A stretch of 5,160 nt of DNA, taken from assembly GCA_900553345.1 (NCBI GenBank), contig USDE01000119.1, positions 1 through 5,160 on the forward strand. The letters run 5' to 3'. The stretch comes from an uncultured Collinsella sp. (GTDB lineage: Bacteria > Actinomycetota > Coriobacteriia > Coriobacteriales > Coriobacteriaceae). Shown here piece after piece: positions 1 through 5,160 of this stretch; position 1 is the first letter of the stretch; the number at the start of each line of letters is the position of its first letter. The translations under genes and the position numbers were made by a program. The notes below the pieces were generated by a model. That model ran no database searches and was not told the DNA's origin. It was given only the letters and a program-made list of their open reading frames with translations.

Positions 1-2676
1 GACGCCCGGAATCTGGGCATCGGTGCCGGTGCCGGACTGGACAACCGCGAGCATGGCCTGCTTGACCTGATCGGCCGTGGTGGCGCTGACGGCCTGGCCG
101 AGCGAGCGGGATTGCGTGGTCTTGACCACGGTTCCGTCGGGGGCGAGCACCTGGGCCACGAAGAACGGGTCCATGACCACGCCGCTGTTGGCGATGGCCG
201 CTGCTATCACGCAGTTTTGCATGACGGTGGTCTGCGGACCTGGCGTGTGGTCCATGCCGACAGGCTGGCCGGCGCCTGCCCAGGCGGTCTCCCACTCGGT
301 CATGAGCGAGGGGTCGGCCATGATGGAGGCCGCGGTGGTCAGGTCCTGACCGAGCTTTTGGCCGTAACCAAAGGCGTTGGCAAACTGGACGAGCGAGCTG
401 GCGCCGATCTCGTTGGCCACCTGGCCAAAGACGACGTTGGATGACACGGCAAAGGCCTGTTGCAGGCTGATGGTACCGTAGCTCTCGTTGGCGTCATTGG
501 TGACCGGCGCGTTGCCGATATCCATGGAGCCGGGCGCCTGGTACGTGCTGGTAAGGCTGGCGGTGCCGGTTTCGAGCGCCGCGGAGAGTGTGACGACCTT
601 AAAGGTCGAGCCCGGGGTATAGAGAGCGTCCATGGCGCGGTCGTACATGGAGCCGTCCTCGCCACCGCCCGACTGCATCAGGGCATCGATGTTGGTGTTG
701 TCATAGGTGGGCGAGCTTGCGCATGCGAGGACCGCGCCGGTGCGCGGATCCATAACCACCACGGCACCCTTAAAGCCCTTGAGTGCCTGCTCGGCAGCCG
801 TCTGGATGCGCGAGTCGATGGTGAGCTTGGCGGTGTTGCCCGGTTGGTTTTGGCCCGCGAGCGACGCGAGGGCGTTGTCCCAGCTGGAGTAATCCTTGGA
901 GCCGGTGAGCGTTTCGTTCATGACGCTCTCGACACCAGCGGTGCCGTACTGCTGGCTTACATAGCCCACCACGTGAGCGGCCATGTTTCCGTTGGGGTAG
1001 GAGCGGGCGTAGGTGCCGTCTTCCTGTTGCAGCGACTCGGCCAGCGTCACGCCGTCGGACGTGATGATGGAGCCGCGCTGGATGTACTTGGAGCGGGCGA
1101 TGGTGTGGTTGTTGGTCGGCATGTCCTGATAGTCCTTGGCCTTGATGACCTGGACATAGGTGAGGTTGCCGATAAGGATGGCGAATAGTGCCGTAAAGGC
1201 GAGCACGGCGCGGGTCAGTCGATTGGCGAGCGCCACGCGGCCGAGCACACCGGATTCGGGCGTGTCGAGCAGGCGACGACGCATGCGCGAGCCGGCGGAG
1301 TGGCTGCCGCGGTTGTGCGAAGACGAAGTGGCGAAGCGCGTGCCGGCCGGGGAGGACGCCGAGGCGACCTGGTCGTCGGTGATGGCGGCCATGGTGCCGG
1401 TGCCGGTGAGCTCGGCCTCGCGACCGGTTGCCTCGTCACCGGCGCGCAGCAAAAGCGCGACGATGATAAAGCTTGCCAGCAGCGAGGAGCCACCCTGGCT
1501 CATAAAGGGCAGGGTGACGCCGGTCAGCGGGATCAGGCGGGTAACGCCGCCAACGATCAAGAACGCCTGGAAGCTGATAGCGGCCGTAAGACCGGTGGCG
1601 CTAAAGGCGGCAAGGTCGGACTTGGCACGGGCTGCCGTGGTCAGGCCACGTACGGCAAAGAGCATAAACAGGATAAGAACGGCGCCACCGCCCAAAAGGC
1701 CCATCTCCTCGCCGATAGCCGAGAAGATAAAGTCGGACTCGACGACGGGGATGTTGTTGGCCATGCCGTTGCCAATGCCGACGCCAACAAGGCCGCCGTC
1801 GGCCAGCGAGAAGAGGGACTGGACAATCTGGTAGCCCTGGCCCTGTGCATCCTTAAAGGGATCGGCCCAGATCTGGAAACGAACCTGGACGTGCGACAGG
1901 AACTTGTAAGCGCCCACGGCCCCCACGGCCAAGAGCACAAGGCCGATGATGACATACGAGAAGCGACCCGTGGCAACGTAGAGCATCAGCAAGAAGATGG
2001 TGTAGAACAGCAAGGCCGAGCCCAGGTCACGTTCGAAGACAACGACGAGCAGGCATACGCCCCAGACTGCGAACAGCGGCAGCAGCAGGCGCAGACGCGG
2101 AATCTTAAGACCCAAGATCTTGCGGTTGGAGATAGAGAGCAGTTCGCGGTTCTCGGCCAGGTAACCGGCTAGGAACAGCACGATAAAGACCTTGGCGAAC
2201 TCGCCGGGCTGAATGGTAAAGCCGGCGATGCGAATCCACAGTTTAGAGCCCGAGATCGTGGTGCCGATAAAGATGGGCAGCATCAGCAAGATGATGCCGA
2301 TGATGCCAAAGGTGTACTTGTAGCGCATGACTACGTCGAGGTTTTTGACCAGCGCAAGCGTACCTACCATCAACGCCACCGAGATAAACAGGATGACGAG
2401 CTGCGAGATGGCGAGCGTGGGCGCCAAGCGCGTCACAAACGTGATGCCAATGCCCGAAAGAACAAAGACGACGGGCAGGATGGCCGGGTCGGCGCCGGGT
2501 GCCAGAATGCGCACGGCGATATGCGCCGCGGCGAAGGCGGCAAAGAGACCGATCGGAACGGCAAGTGTCTCAAACGAGATGGCGGCGCCTGCGGTGAGCA
2601 CGTACATCGCATACAGCAGGATGACGGGGAACGCCGAGGCGATGAGTAAGAGCAGTTCGGTATTACGGCGACTCAT
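1..2676 (-). CDS. RodA/FtsW-type SEDS glycosyltransferase fused to a PbpA-type class B penicillin-binding protein (3' end outside window)
   Basis: One frame runs 892 codons from the ATG to the left edge with no stop. Residues 1 to about 412 are an actinobacterial RodA, which polymerises lipid II into glycan strands in the membrane. They show about 12 hydrophobic helices, KLWIRIAGF near 145-153, QPGEFAK (156-162), FERDLGS (214-220), GQGYQIVQS (279-287), ESDFIF with the predicted catalytic D315, GGVTRLIPLTG (376-386) and SQGGSSLL (393-400). Residues about 413-485 are a Ser/Thr/basic linker. A second-enzyme anchor helix lies at about 489-507. The D,D-transpeptidase part then shows RGSIITSDG (534-542), GTAGVE (578-583), PGSTFK with catalytic S690 and K693, and SSN (745-747). 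The frame leaves the window at IPGV, which in PbpA lies a few residues before KTGT. Both halves resemble mycobacterial RodA and PbpA, which are separate neighbouring genes there. No internal start with a ribosome site separates the halves. Confidence 0.93.
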   Translation of the reverse strand, partial: MSRRNTELLLLIASAFPVILLYAMYVLTAGAAISFETLAVPIGLFAAFAAAHIAVRILAPGADPAILPVVFVLSGIGITFVTRLAPTLAISQLVILFISVALMVGTLALVKNLDVVMRYKYTFGIIGIILLMLPIFIGTTISGSKLWIRIAGFTIQPGEFAKVFIVLFLAGYLAENRELLSISNRKILGLKIPRLRLLLPLFAVWGVCLLVVVFERDLGSALLFYTIFLLMLYVATGRFSYVIIGLVLLAVGAVGAYKFLSHVQVRFQIWADPFKDAQGQGYQIVQSLFSLADGGLVGVGIGNGMANNIPVVESDFIFSAIGEEMGLLGGGAVLILFMLFAVRGLTTAARAKSDLAAFSATGLTAAISFQAFLIVGGVTRLIPLTGVTLPFMSQGGSSLLASFIIVALLLRAGDEATGREAELTGTGTMAAITDDQVASASSPAGTRFATSSSHNRGSHSAGSRMRRRLLDTPESGVLGRVALANRLTRAVLAFTALFAILIGNLTYVQVIKAKDYQDMPTNNHTIARSKYIQRGSIITSDGVTLAESLQQEDGTYARSYPNGNMAAHVVGYVSQQYGTAGVESVMNETLTGSKDYSSWDNALASLAGQNQPGNTAKLTIDSRIQTAAEQALKGFKGAVVVMDPRTGAVLACASSPTYDNTNIDALMQSGGGEDGSMYDRAMDALYTPGSTFKVVTLSAALETGTASLTSTYQAPGSMDIGNAPVTNDANESYGTISLQQAFAVSSNVVFGQVANEIGASSLVQFANAFGYGQKLGQDLTTAASIMADPSLMTEWETAWAGAGQPVGMDHTPGPQTTVMQNCVIAAAIANSGVVMDPFFVAQVLAPDGTVVKTTQSRSLGQAVSATTADQVKQAMLAVVQSGTGTDAQIPGV
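1216..1440 (-). other. Interdomain linker of the RodA-PbpA fusion (residues about 413-487)
   Basis: This segment joins the last SEDS helix to the PBP anchor helix. It is hydrophilic, rich in Ser, Thr, Ala and Gly, and ends in a basic cluster (RMRRR, 464-468) before the second enzyme's membrane helix. The SEDS C-terminus and the PBP N-terminus are both normally cytoplasmic, so a cytoplasmic tether of about 75 residues fits the topology. Codon use and frame continue smoothly from both sides. In-frame Met429 (1390-1392) and Met465 (1282-1284) lack any upstream Shine-Dalgarno sequence. Confidence 0.75.
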
Positions 2677-2684
2677 AAGCGGCA

Positions 2685-2692
2685 CTCCCTTT
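2685..2692 (-). promoter_or_regulatory. Shine-Dalgarno of the RodA-PbpA fusion gene
   Basis: On the minus strand this is AAAGGGAG, immediately after the phosphatase TAG stop and 8 nt before the ATG at 2676. It is the strongest ribosome site in the window and fixes the start of the fusion gene. The 16-nt gap leaves no room for a terminator. Confidence 0.8.
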
Positions 2693-4621
2693 CTAATTCT
2701 TATCGGAGGCTTCGGCCTCGGCGGACTGTTCGGCGGTATTCTCGGAATCCGATTCGGAGGTCGAACCCTGGTCGGTGTTATTGCGGATCGTTTGCGCGTC
2801 GATCACCTGACGGGTCTGCTCCTCGTCGATCTGATGGCGGTACTTGGAGATGGTGTCCTGTGCGTCGTCGATGCTCGTCTGCTGAATACCTGCCTTAAGG
2901 CGATTTTGTGTGTCTTCGGGCAGGTCGGACAGTTTGATGGTGGTCGTGCTGTCGAGCCAGTGCAGCTTAAGGCCGAGCGGCTTGCCGGGAATGCCCCGGT
3001 AGACCGCGACGGTGTCCTTGTAGGTGCCCAGGTAGTACGAGCCGGTGATGCCTGCGTAGGCCCAGATGGATGCCGCCAGCACAAAAGCGATGCCCAGTAC
3101 GGTGGCAATGGTGATGTTGCGGCGGCGGACGCGCTTTGCCTCGCGCATGACGCCATCGTCGACCAGGTCAACGACAAGCACGGTGACGTTGTCATGCCCG
3201 CCGGCGACCAGTGCCGCGTCAACAAGGTTGTCGACGCAAATCTGCGCGGTCGAGGACTGCGTGGCGATGTTTTCGATATCGCTATCGGGAATCATGCTCG
3301 AAAGACCGTCCGAGCACAGGATCAGGCGGTCGCCTTCCTCGATATGCAGGGTAAAGTGGTCGGCATACATTGCGGGATCCGAGCCCAGCGCGCGGGTGAT
3401 GACCGAGCGGTTGGGGTGGACGCGAGCCTCGTCTGCCGTAATCTCGCCGGCGTCCACGAGCTCCTCCACATAGGAGTGGTCGCGGGTCACGCGGATGAGC
3501 GTGCCCTCGTGGAGCAGATAGGCGCGCGAGTCGCCCACGTGGGCGATAGCGAGCATGTCGTTTTCGATATAGGCGCAGGTTGCCGTGCAGCCCATGCCGG
3601 GCTTGCCAAGCCCGTTGAGCGCAGCCTCGATGACCGCGGCGTTTGCAGCTTCGACGGCGGCCGCCAGTCGTGCGGCGTCGGCTGCCTGCGGCGCTGTCTT
3701 GGCAATGGTCTCGACGGCGATGGAGGAGGCTACCTCACCGGCGGCGTGGCCGCCCATGCCGTCGCATACGCAAAAGAGCGGCGATTGCACCAGATAGGAG
3801 TCTTCGTTATGCGGGCGCACACAGCCAACATCGGAGCGGGCGCCCCACATGAGCTGCGTGGTCGTGCCGGCGTCGTAGGTCGAGTCAGTCTCGACGCGCT
3901 CGTCGGTCAGCGGCTCAAAACTCATGGTCGAGCCGGGGTCCTTAAGCTTGGCCTCCACGGCGGCAACGTCAATCTCGGCCGTATCGCCGGGCGAGACGGT
4001 GTCGGCATCGTTGCTCGGGTCGTTGACGTTGGGCGTGGCGGGCTCTTCGGTTGTACGGTCGACAGGCTCGTCGTCTTGCGGGGCGACGGCTGCAGACTCG
4101 GGCGTCGCGAAGTGCGCGGGCGCGGGCGTGCCGTGGGATTGGGAGACATCCTCCGTCGTTGCTGCGGGTACGTCTTCGGTTACAGACTGCATGGCTTCGG
4201 GCGCCGATGCGTCCGCGGGGGAGGGCGCCGCCGCGGACTCCGGTGCAGATGCGGGCTCGGGCGCTGCGGCGGGCACCGGTGCCGCGGGCTCGGGAGCCGC
4301 AAACACCGCGGAGCTCTCGGTAATCGCCGTGGCGACGGGTTCGGCAAAGTGAGCCGGTGCGGGCGTGTCTTGCGGGACCGCGGGCTGCTCGGCAGCGGCG
4401 TGCACGCCGATGGGGGCGGTGCCGCCGTCAGCGTTGTCCTCGACATCCTCGTCGTCGGTCAGTGTCGGATATTCTTGCGTCACATGCGAAAGAGGCAGGG
4501 AGAACACAGTGTCCTCGGGCTCCACGGGCGCAGGGCCCGCCGGGGCGGCATGAGCCGGCGCGGCTGCGGGGGCAGCCGACGTCTCTGGCATGGTTGCGGA
4601 CTTGTTCTCCTCGTCGATCAT
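2693..4621 (-). CDS. pstP: PstP-like PP2C-family Ser/Thr protein phosphatase with long Ala/Pro-rich N-terminal extension (642 aa)
   Basis: This is a metal-dependent (Mg/Mn) PPM/PP2C phosphatase, expected to dephosphorylate the Ser/Thr kinases and substrates of this cluster at the cytoplasmic membrane face. Residues 1 to about 255 are low-complexity and rich in Ala, Pro, Glu and Ser. The catalytic domain covers about 258-488. It has RPHNED (269-274), CDGMGGHAAGE (286-296), VGDSRAYLL (362-370, metal-ligand D364), CSDGL (436-440, D438) and GGHDNVTV (474-481, D477). All the usual metal-binding aspartates are present. A basic juxtamembrane stretch (about 497-501) precedes one membrane helix (about 503-525). 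The exterior tail holds a YYLG-VAVYRG-PG segment and ends in an acidic, Ser-rich stretch. Mycobacterial PstP (about 517 aa) has the same catalytic-TM-exterior order but starts directly with the catalytic domain, so the extension is the oddity. A shorter start at Met233 is possible. Confidence 0.93.
   Translation of the reverse strand: MIDEENKSATMPETSAAPAAAPAHAAPAGPAPVEPEDTVFSLPLSHVTQEYPTLTDDEDVEDNADGGTAPIGVHAAAEQPAVPQDTPAPAHFAEPVATAITESSAVFAAPEPAAPVPAAAPEPASAPESAAAPSPADASAPEAMQSVTEDVPAATTEDVSQSHGTPAPAHFATPESAAVAPQDDEPVDRTTEEPATPNVNDPSNDADTVSPGDTAEIDVAAVEAKLKDPGSTMSFEPLTDERVETDSTYDAGTTTQLMWGARSDVGCVRPHNEDSYLVQSPLFCVCDGMGGHAAGEVASSIAVETIAKTAPQAADAARLAAAVEAANAAVIEAALNGLGKPGMGCTATCAYIENDMLAIAHVGDSRAYLLHEGTLIRVTRDHSYVEELVDAGEITADEARVHPNRSVITRALGSDPAMYADHFTLHIEEGDRLILCSDGLSSMIPDSDIENIATQSSTAQICVDNLVDAALVAGGHDNVTVLVVDLVDDGVMREAKRVRRRNITIATVLGIAFVLAASIWAYAGITGSYYLGTYKDTVAVYRGIPGKPLGLKLHWLDSTTTIKLSDLPEDTQNRLKAGIQQTSIDDAQDTISKYRHQIDEEQTRQVIDAQTIRNNTDQGSTSESDSENTAEQSAEAEASDKN
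3937..3942 (-). promoter_or_regulatory. Possible internal ribosome site for a shorter phosphatase
   Basis: On the minus strand this is AAGGAC, 11 nt before an in-frame ATG (3923-3925, Met233 of the long form). Starting there would give a 410-residue protein of ordinary PstP layout without most of the low-complexity extension. The spacing is a little long and such sequences arise by chance in coding DNA, so this is only a candidate. Confidence 0.25.
4100..4129 (-). repeat. Copy 2 of a TPAPAHFAxP-coding repeat
   Basis: This encodes residues 165-174 (TPAPAHFATP) of the phosphatase extension, matching copy 1 at 4337-4366 except for one residue. The bases between the copies are not obviously repeated, so any duplication is short or old. 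Confidence 0.6.
4337..4366 (-). repeat. Copy 1 of a TPAPAHFAxP-coding repeat
   Basis: This encodes residues 86-95 (TPAPAHFAEP) of the phosphatase extension. The second copy lies 79 codons further on, at 4100-4129. The peptides match at 9 of 10 positions, with E changed to T. This suggests internal duplication or selection for a short binding motif. Confidence 0.6.
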
Positions 4622-5034
4622 CGACGGTTCACCTTCATGACCACGTCGCCAATCTGGACTTCGTCGCCCTCGCGCAGCGTTGCGGGCTCCACCAGCTGGC
4701 GGCCGTTGACGAGCGTGCCGTTAAGCGAGTTGAGGTCCTCGATAATAAGTGCCGGGCCCTGCAGCGAAAAGCGCGCATGCGAGGCCGAGACAAACGGTTC
4801 GTTGATGCAGATGTCTGATGACGGCGAACGGCCGACGATGACGGGGCCGAGCATATCCACGTGGATGCCGCGGATGCCGCGCGGGCCCTTGTCCACATCG
4901 ATCGTCCAGATGGCCGAGTCACGGCGCTGGCCGCGGACGAGCCCCACGCCGGTCTTCATAACGGCAAACAGGAAGATGTAGAGCAGGACGACCAGGACAA
5001 TGCGGCCTGCAAACAGGACGATATCGATGTTCAT
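4618..5034 (-). CDS. fhaB: FhaB-like membrane-anchored FHA-domain protein (138 aa)
   Basis: Residues about 5-30 form a hydrophobic segment, predicted to anchor the protein with the FHA domain in the cytoplasm. A basic stretch (about 34-38, RGQRR) and a linker follow. The FHA domain covers about 57-136. It shows the canonical phosphothreonine-site elements: G68-R69 (VGR), S83-x-x-H86 (VSASH) and N102-S103 followed by N105-G106-T107. The length and layout match mycobacterial FhaB/FipA (155 aa: membrane segment then C-terminal FHA), which reads kinase-phosphorylated partners in cell division and wall growth. The ATG follows the upstream FHA stop by 6 nt and has a good ribosome site. The TGA stop overlaps the next gene's ATG by 4 nt (ATGA), so the phosphatase is probably translationally coupled to it. 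The role is inferred from family and context; the fold call itself is strong. Confidence 0.9.
   Translation of the reverse strand: MNIDIVLFAGRIVLVVLLYIFLFAVMKTGVGLVRGQRRDSAIWTIDVDKGPRGIRGIHVDMLGPVIVGRSPSSDICINEPFVSASHARFSLQGPALIIEDLNSLNGTLVNGRQLVEPATLREGDEVQIGDVVMKVNRR
4631..4636 (-). promoter_or_regulatory. Shine-Dalgarno of the PP2C phosphatase gene (long start)
   Basis: On the minus strand this is GAAGGT, within the last codons of the fhaB-like gene and 9 nt before the ATG at 4621. Together with the 4-nt ATGA stop/start overlap, it favours the long start that includes the Ala/Pro-rich extension. Confidence 0.6.
4705..4743. repeat. FHA-motif direct repeat, copy in the fhaB-like gene
   Basis: This is the partner of 5122-5160, 417 bp away in the same orientation. 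Identical blocks of 18 and 17 bp flank four changed bases. It encodes residues 98-110 of the fhaB-like protein, the conserved FHA phosphothreonine-site loop. Confidence 0.6.
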
Positions 5035-5040
5035 AAGCGA

Positions 5041-5160
5041 CTATCCCCTAAATTCGAACGTGCTCAGGCCAAACGTCAGCAGGTCGCCGTTGCGCAGCGG
5101 GCAGCGCGTGATGCGGCGGTTGTTGACGAGCGTGCCGTTGGTGGAGTTGAGGTCCTCGAT
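5041..5160 (-). CDS. fhaA: FhaA-like FHA-domain protein, C-terminal 39 codons (5' part outside window)
   Basis: This reading frame enters from the right edge and ends at a TAG stop (5041-5043). The visible end reads as the last strands of an FHA (forkhead-associated) phosphothreonine-binding domain. It has the signature ED-LNS-TNGT-LVN, then a basic turn (NNRRITR), an LRNGD segment and a short terminal strand ending FEFRG. FHA domains bind phosphothreonine peptides through the loop holding the conserved Asn. In actinobacteria FhaA is the first gene of this cluster: a soluble protein with an N-terminal DUF3662-type domain and a C-terminal FHA domain that recognises substrates of PknB-type kinases. 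Ending right after the FHA fold fits FhaA, but the N-terminal domain is not visible. The FhaA assignment therefore rests on gene order and on the FHA being C-terminal; another FHA protein is possible. Confidence 0.8.
   Translation of the reverse strand: MEDLNSTNGTLVNNRRITRCPLRNGDLLTFGLSTFEFRG
5044..5049 (-). promoter_or_regulatory. Shine-Dalgarno of the fhaB-like gene
   Basis: On the minus strand this is AGGGGA, lying in the last codons of the upstream FHA gene directly before its TAG stop. It sits 9 nt before the ATG at 5034. This supports the ATG start, and it suggests that translation of the two FHA genes is coupled. Confidence 0.7.
5122..5160. repeat. FHA-motif direct repeat, copy in the fhaA-like gene
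   Basis: This 39-bp stretch matches 4705-4743 at 35 positions; the four mismatches form one block in the middle. It encodes the ED-LNS-NGT-LVN core of the FHA domain. Shared protein motif and codon preference explain much of it, but the near-identity at third positions also fits an FHA gene duplication or local gene conversion. The copy touches the window edge, so the match may extend further. Confidence 0.6.

Larger units (their letters stand above)
3857..4621 (-). other. Low-complexity Ala/Pro/Glu-rich extension of the phosphatase (residues 1-255)
   Basis: This part of the phosphatase frame has no recognisable fold. It is dominated by Ala, Pro, Glu, Ser and Thr with many acidic residues, and looks intrinsically disordered. 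It carries two near-identical copies of TPAPAHFAxP (residues 86-95 and 165-174) and a related APAHAAP near the N-terminus. It also has the Thr-acidic sites TED (148-150), TTED (155-158) and TTEE (190-193). The reading frame stays open and in register with the catalytic domain, so there is no sign that it is a broken separate gene. Confidence 0.75.

Noticed and set aside
460..1188. A 242-codon plus-strand open frame, with other overlapping plus-strand frames at 77-444 and 1160-2172.
   Set aside because: All lie opposite the RodA-PbpA fusion, whose motifs are clear on the minus strand. They show no ribosome sites or recognisable domains and look like GC-driven shadows.
1282..1392. A separate start for the penicillin-binding protein at in-frame Met465 (1284) or Met429 (1392).
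   Set aside because: There is no Shine-Dalgarno sequence before either ATG and no stop codon ends the RodA part first. A separate PBP could only arise by internal initiation, for which I see no signal.
2647..2649. A rare TTA leucine codon at position 10 of the fusion gene, like the regulatory TTA codons of Streptomyces.
   Set aside because: It is a single rare codon with no evidence that this lineage uses a bldA-type tRNA switch. CTA and TCA codons also occur in the gene.
2327..4981. An 884-codon open frame on the plus strand opposite the fhaB-like, phosphatase and rodA genes.
   Set aside because: It is in codon register, antiparallel, with the phosphatase gene. Stops there would need TTA, CTA or TCA codons in that gene, which are rare in GC-rich DNA. 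The product is Gly/Arg/Val-rich with no family signature, and the sense strand encodes well-recognised proteins.
5032..5043. The two FHA genes are in the same frame, separated only by TAG and two codons, so readthrough would give a double-FHA protein.
   Set aside because: The second gene has its own well-placed ribosome site and ATG, there is no visible readthrough signal, and same-frame spacing occurs by chance one time in three.

Overview
The window is a densely packed, GC-rich (roughly 60%) stretch in which every real gene lies on the minus strand. It reads from the right edge to the left edge as one apparent operon. The gene content and order match the conserved actinobacterial cell-wall growth and Ser/Thr-phosphosignalling cluster, known in Mycobacterium as fhaA-fhaB-pstP-rodA-pbpA-pknA-pknB. 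My best guess at the source is a Coriobacteriia-type actinobacterium (Collinsella/Olsenella-like). That taxonomic guess is an inference from base composition and gene style, not something I could test.

Layout in transcription order: (1) 5160-5041, the last 39 codons of an FhaA-like FHA-domain protein, cut by the window edge. (2) 5034-4618, a 138-aa FhaB-like protein with one membrane segment followed by an FHA domain. (3) 4621-2693, a 642-aa PstP-like PP2C protein phosphatase with an unusual Ala/Pro/Glu-rich N-terminal extension of about 255 residues, one membrane segment and a short exterior tail. (4) 2676 to beyond position 1, one uninterrupted reading frame of at least 892 codons. It encodes a RodA/FtsW-type SEDS glycan polymerase fused to a PbpA-type class B penicillin-binding protein. 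Gene spacings are 6 nt, a 4-nt ATGA overlap and 16 nt, each start with a Shine-Dalgarno sequence. I see no promoter, terminator, RNA gene, mobile element or CRISPR array. No gap exceeds 16 bases.

How the genes fit together: in relatives, PknA/PknB-type kinases (expected just beyond the left edge, not visible here) phosphorylate cell-wall and division proteins. FHA proteins read the phosphothreonines, PstP removes them, and RodA plus PbpA polymerise and cross-link peptidoglycan. The notable point is that the last two enzymes, normally separate adjacent genes, are here a single polypeptide. A Ser/Thr/basic linker joins them, and the motifs of both enzymes are intact as far as the window shows. 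The PBP KTG motif is expected only a few codons past the edge and is not seen. The second notable point is the long disordered-looking extension in front of the phosphatase domain, with duplicated short motifs and Thr-Glu-acidic sites that could be targets for the FHA proteins encoded just upstream.
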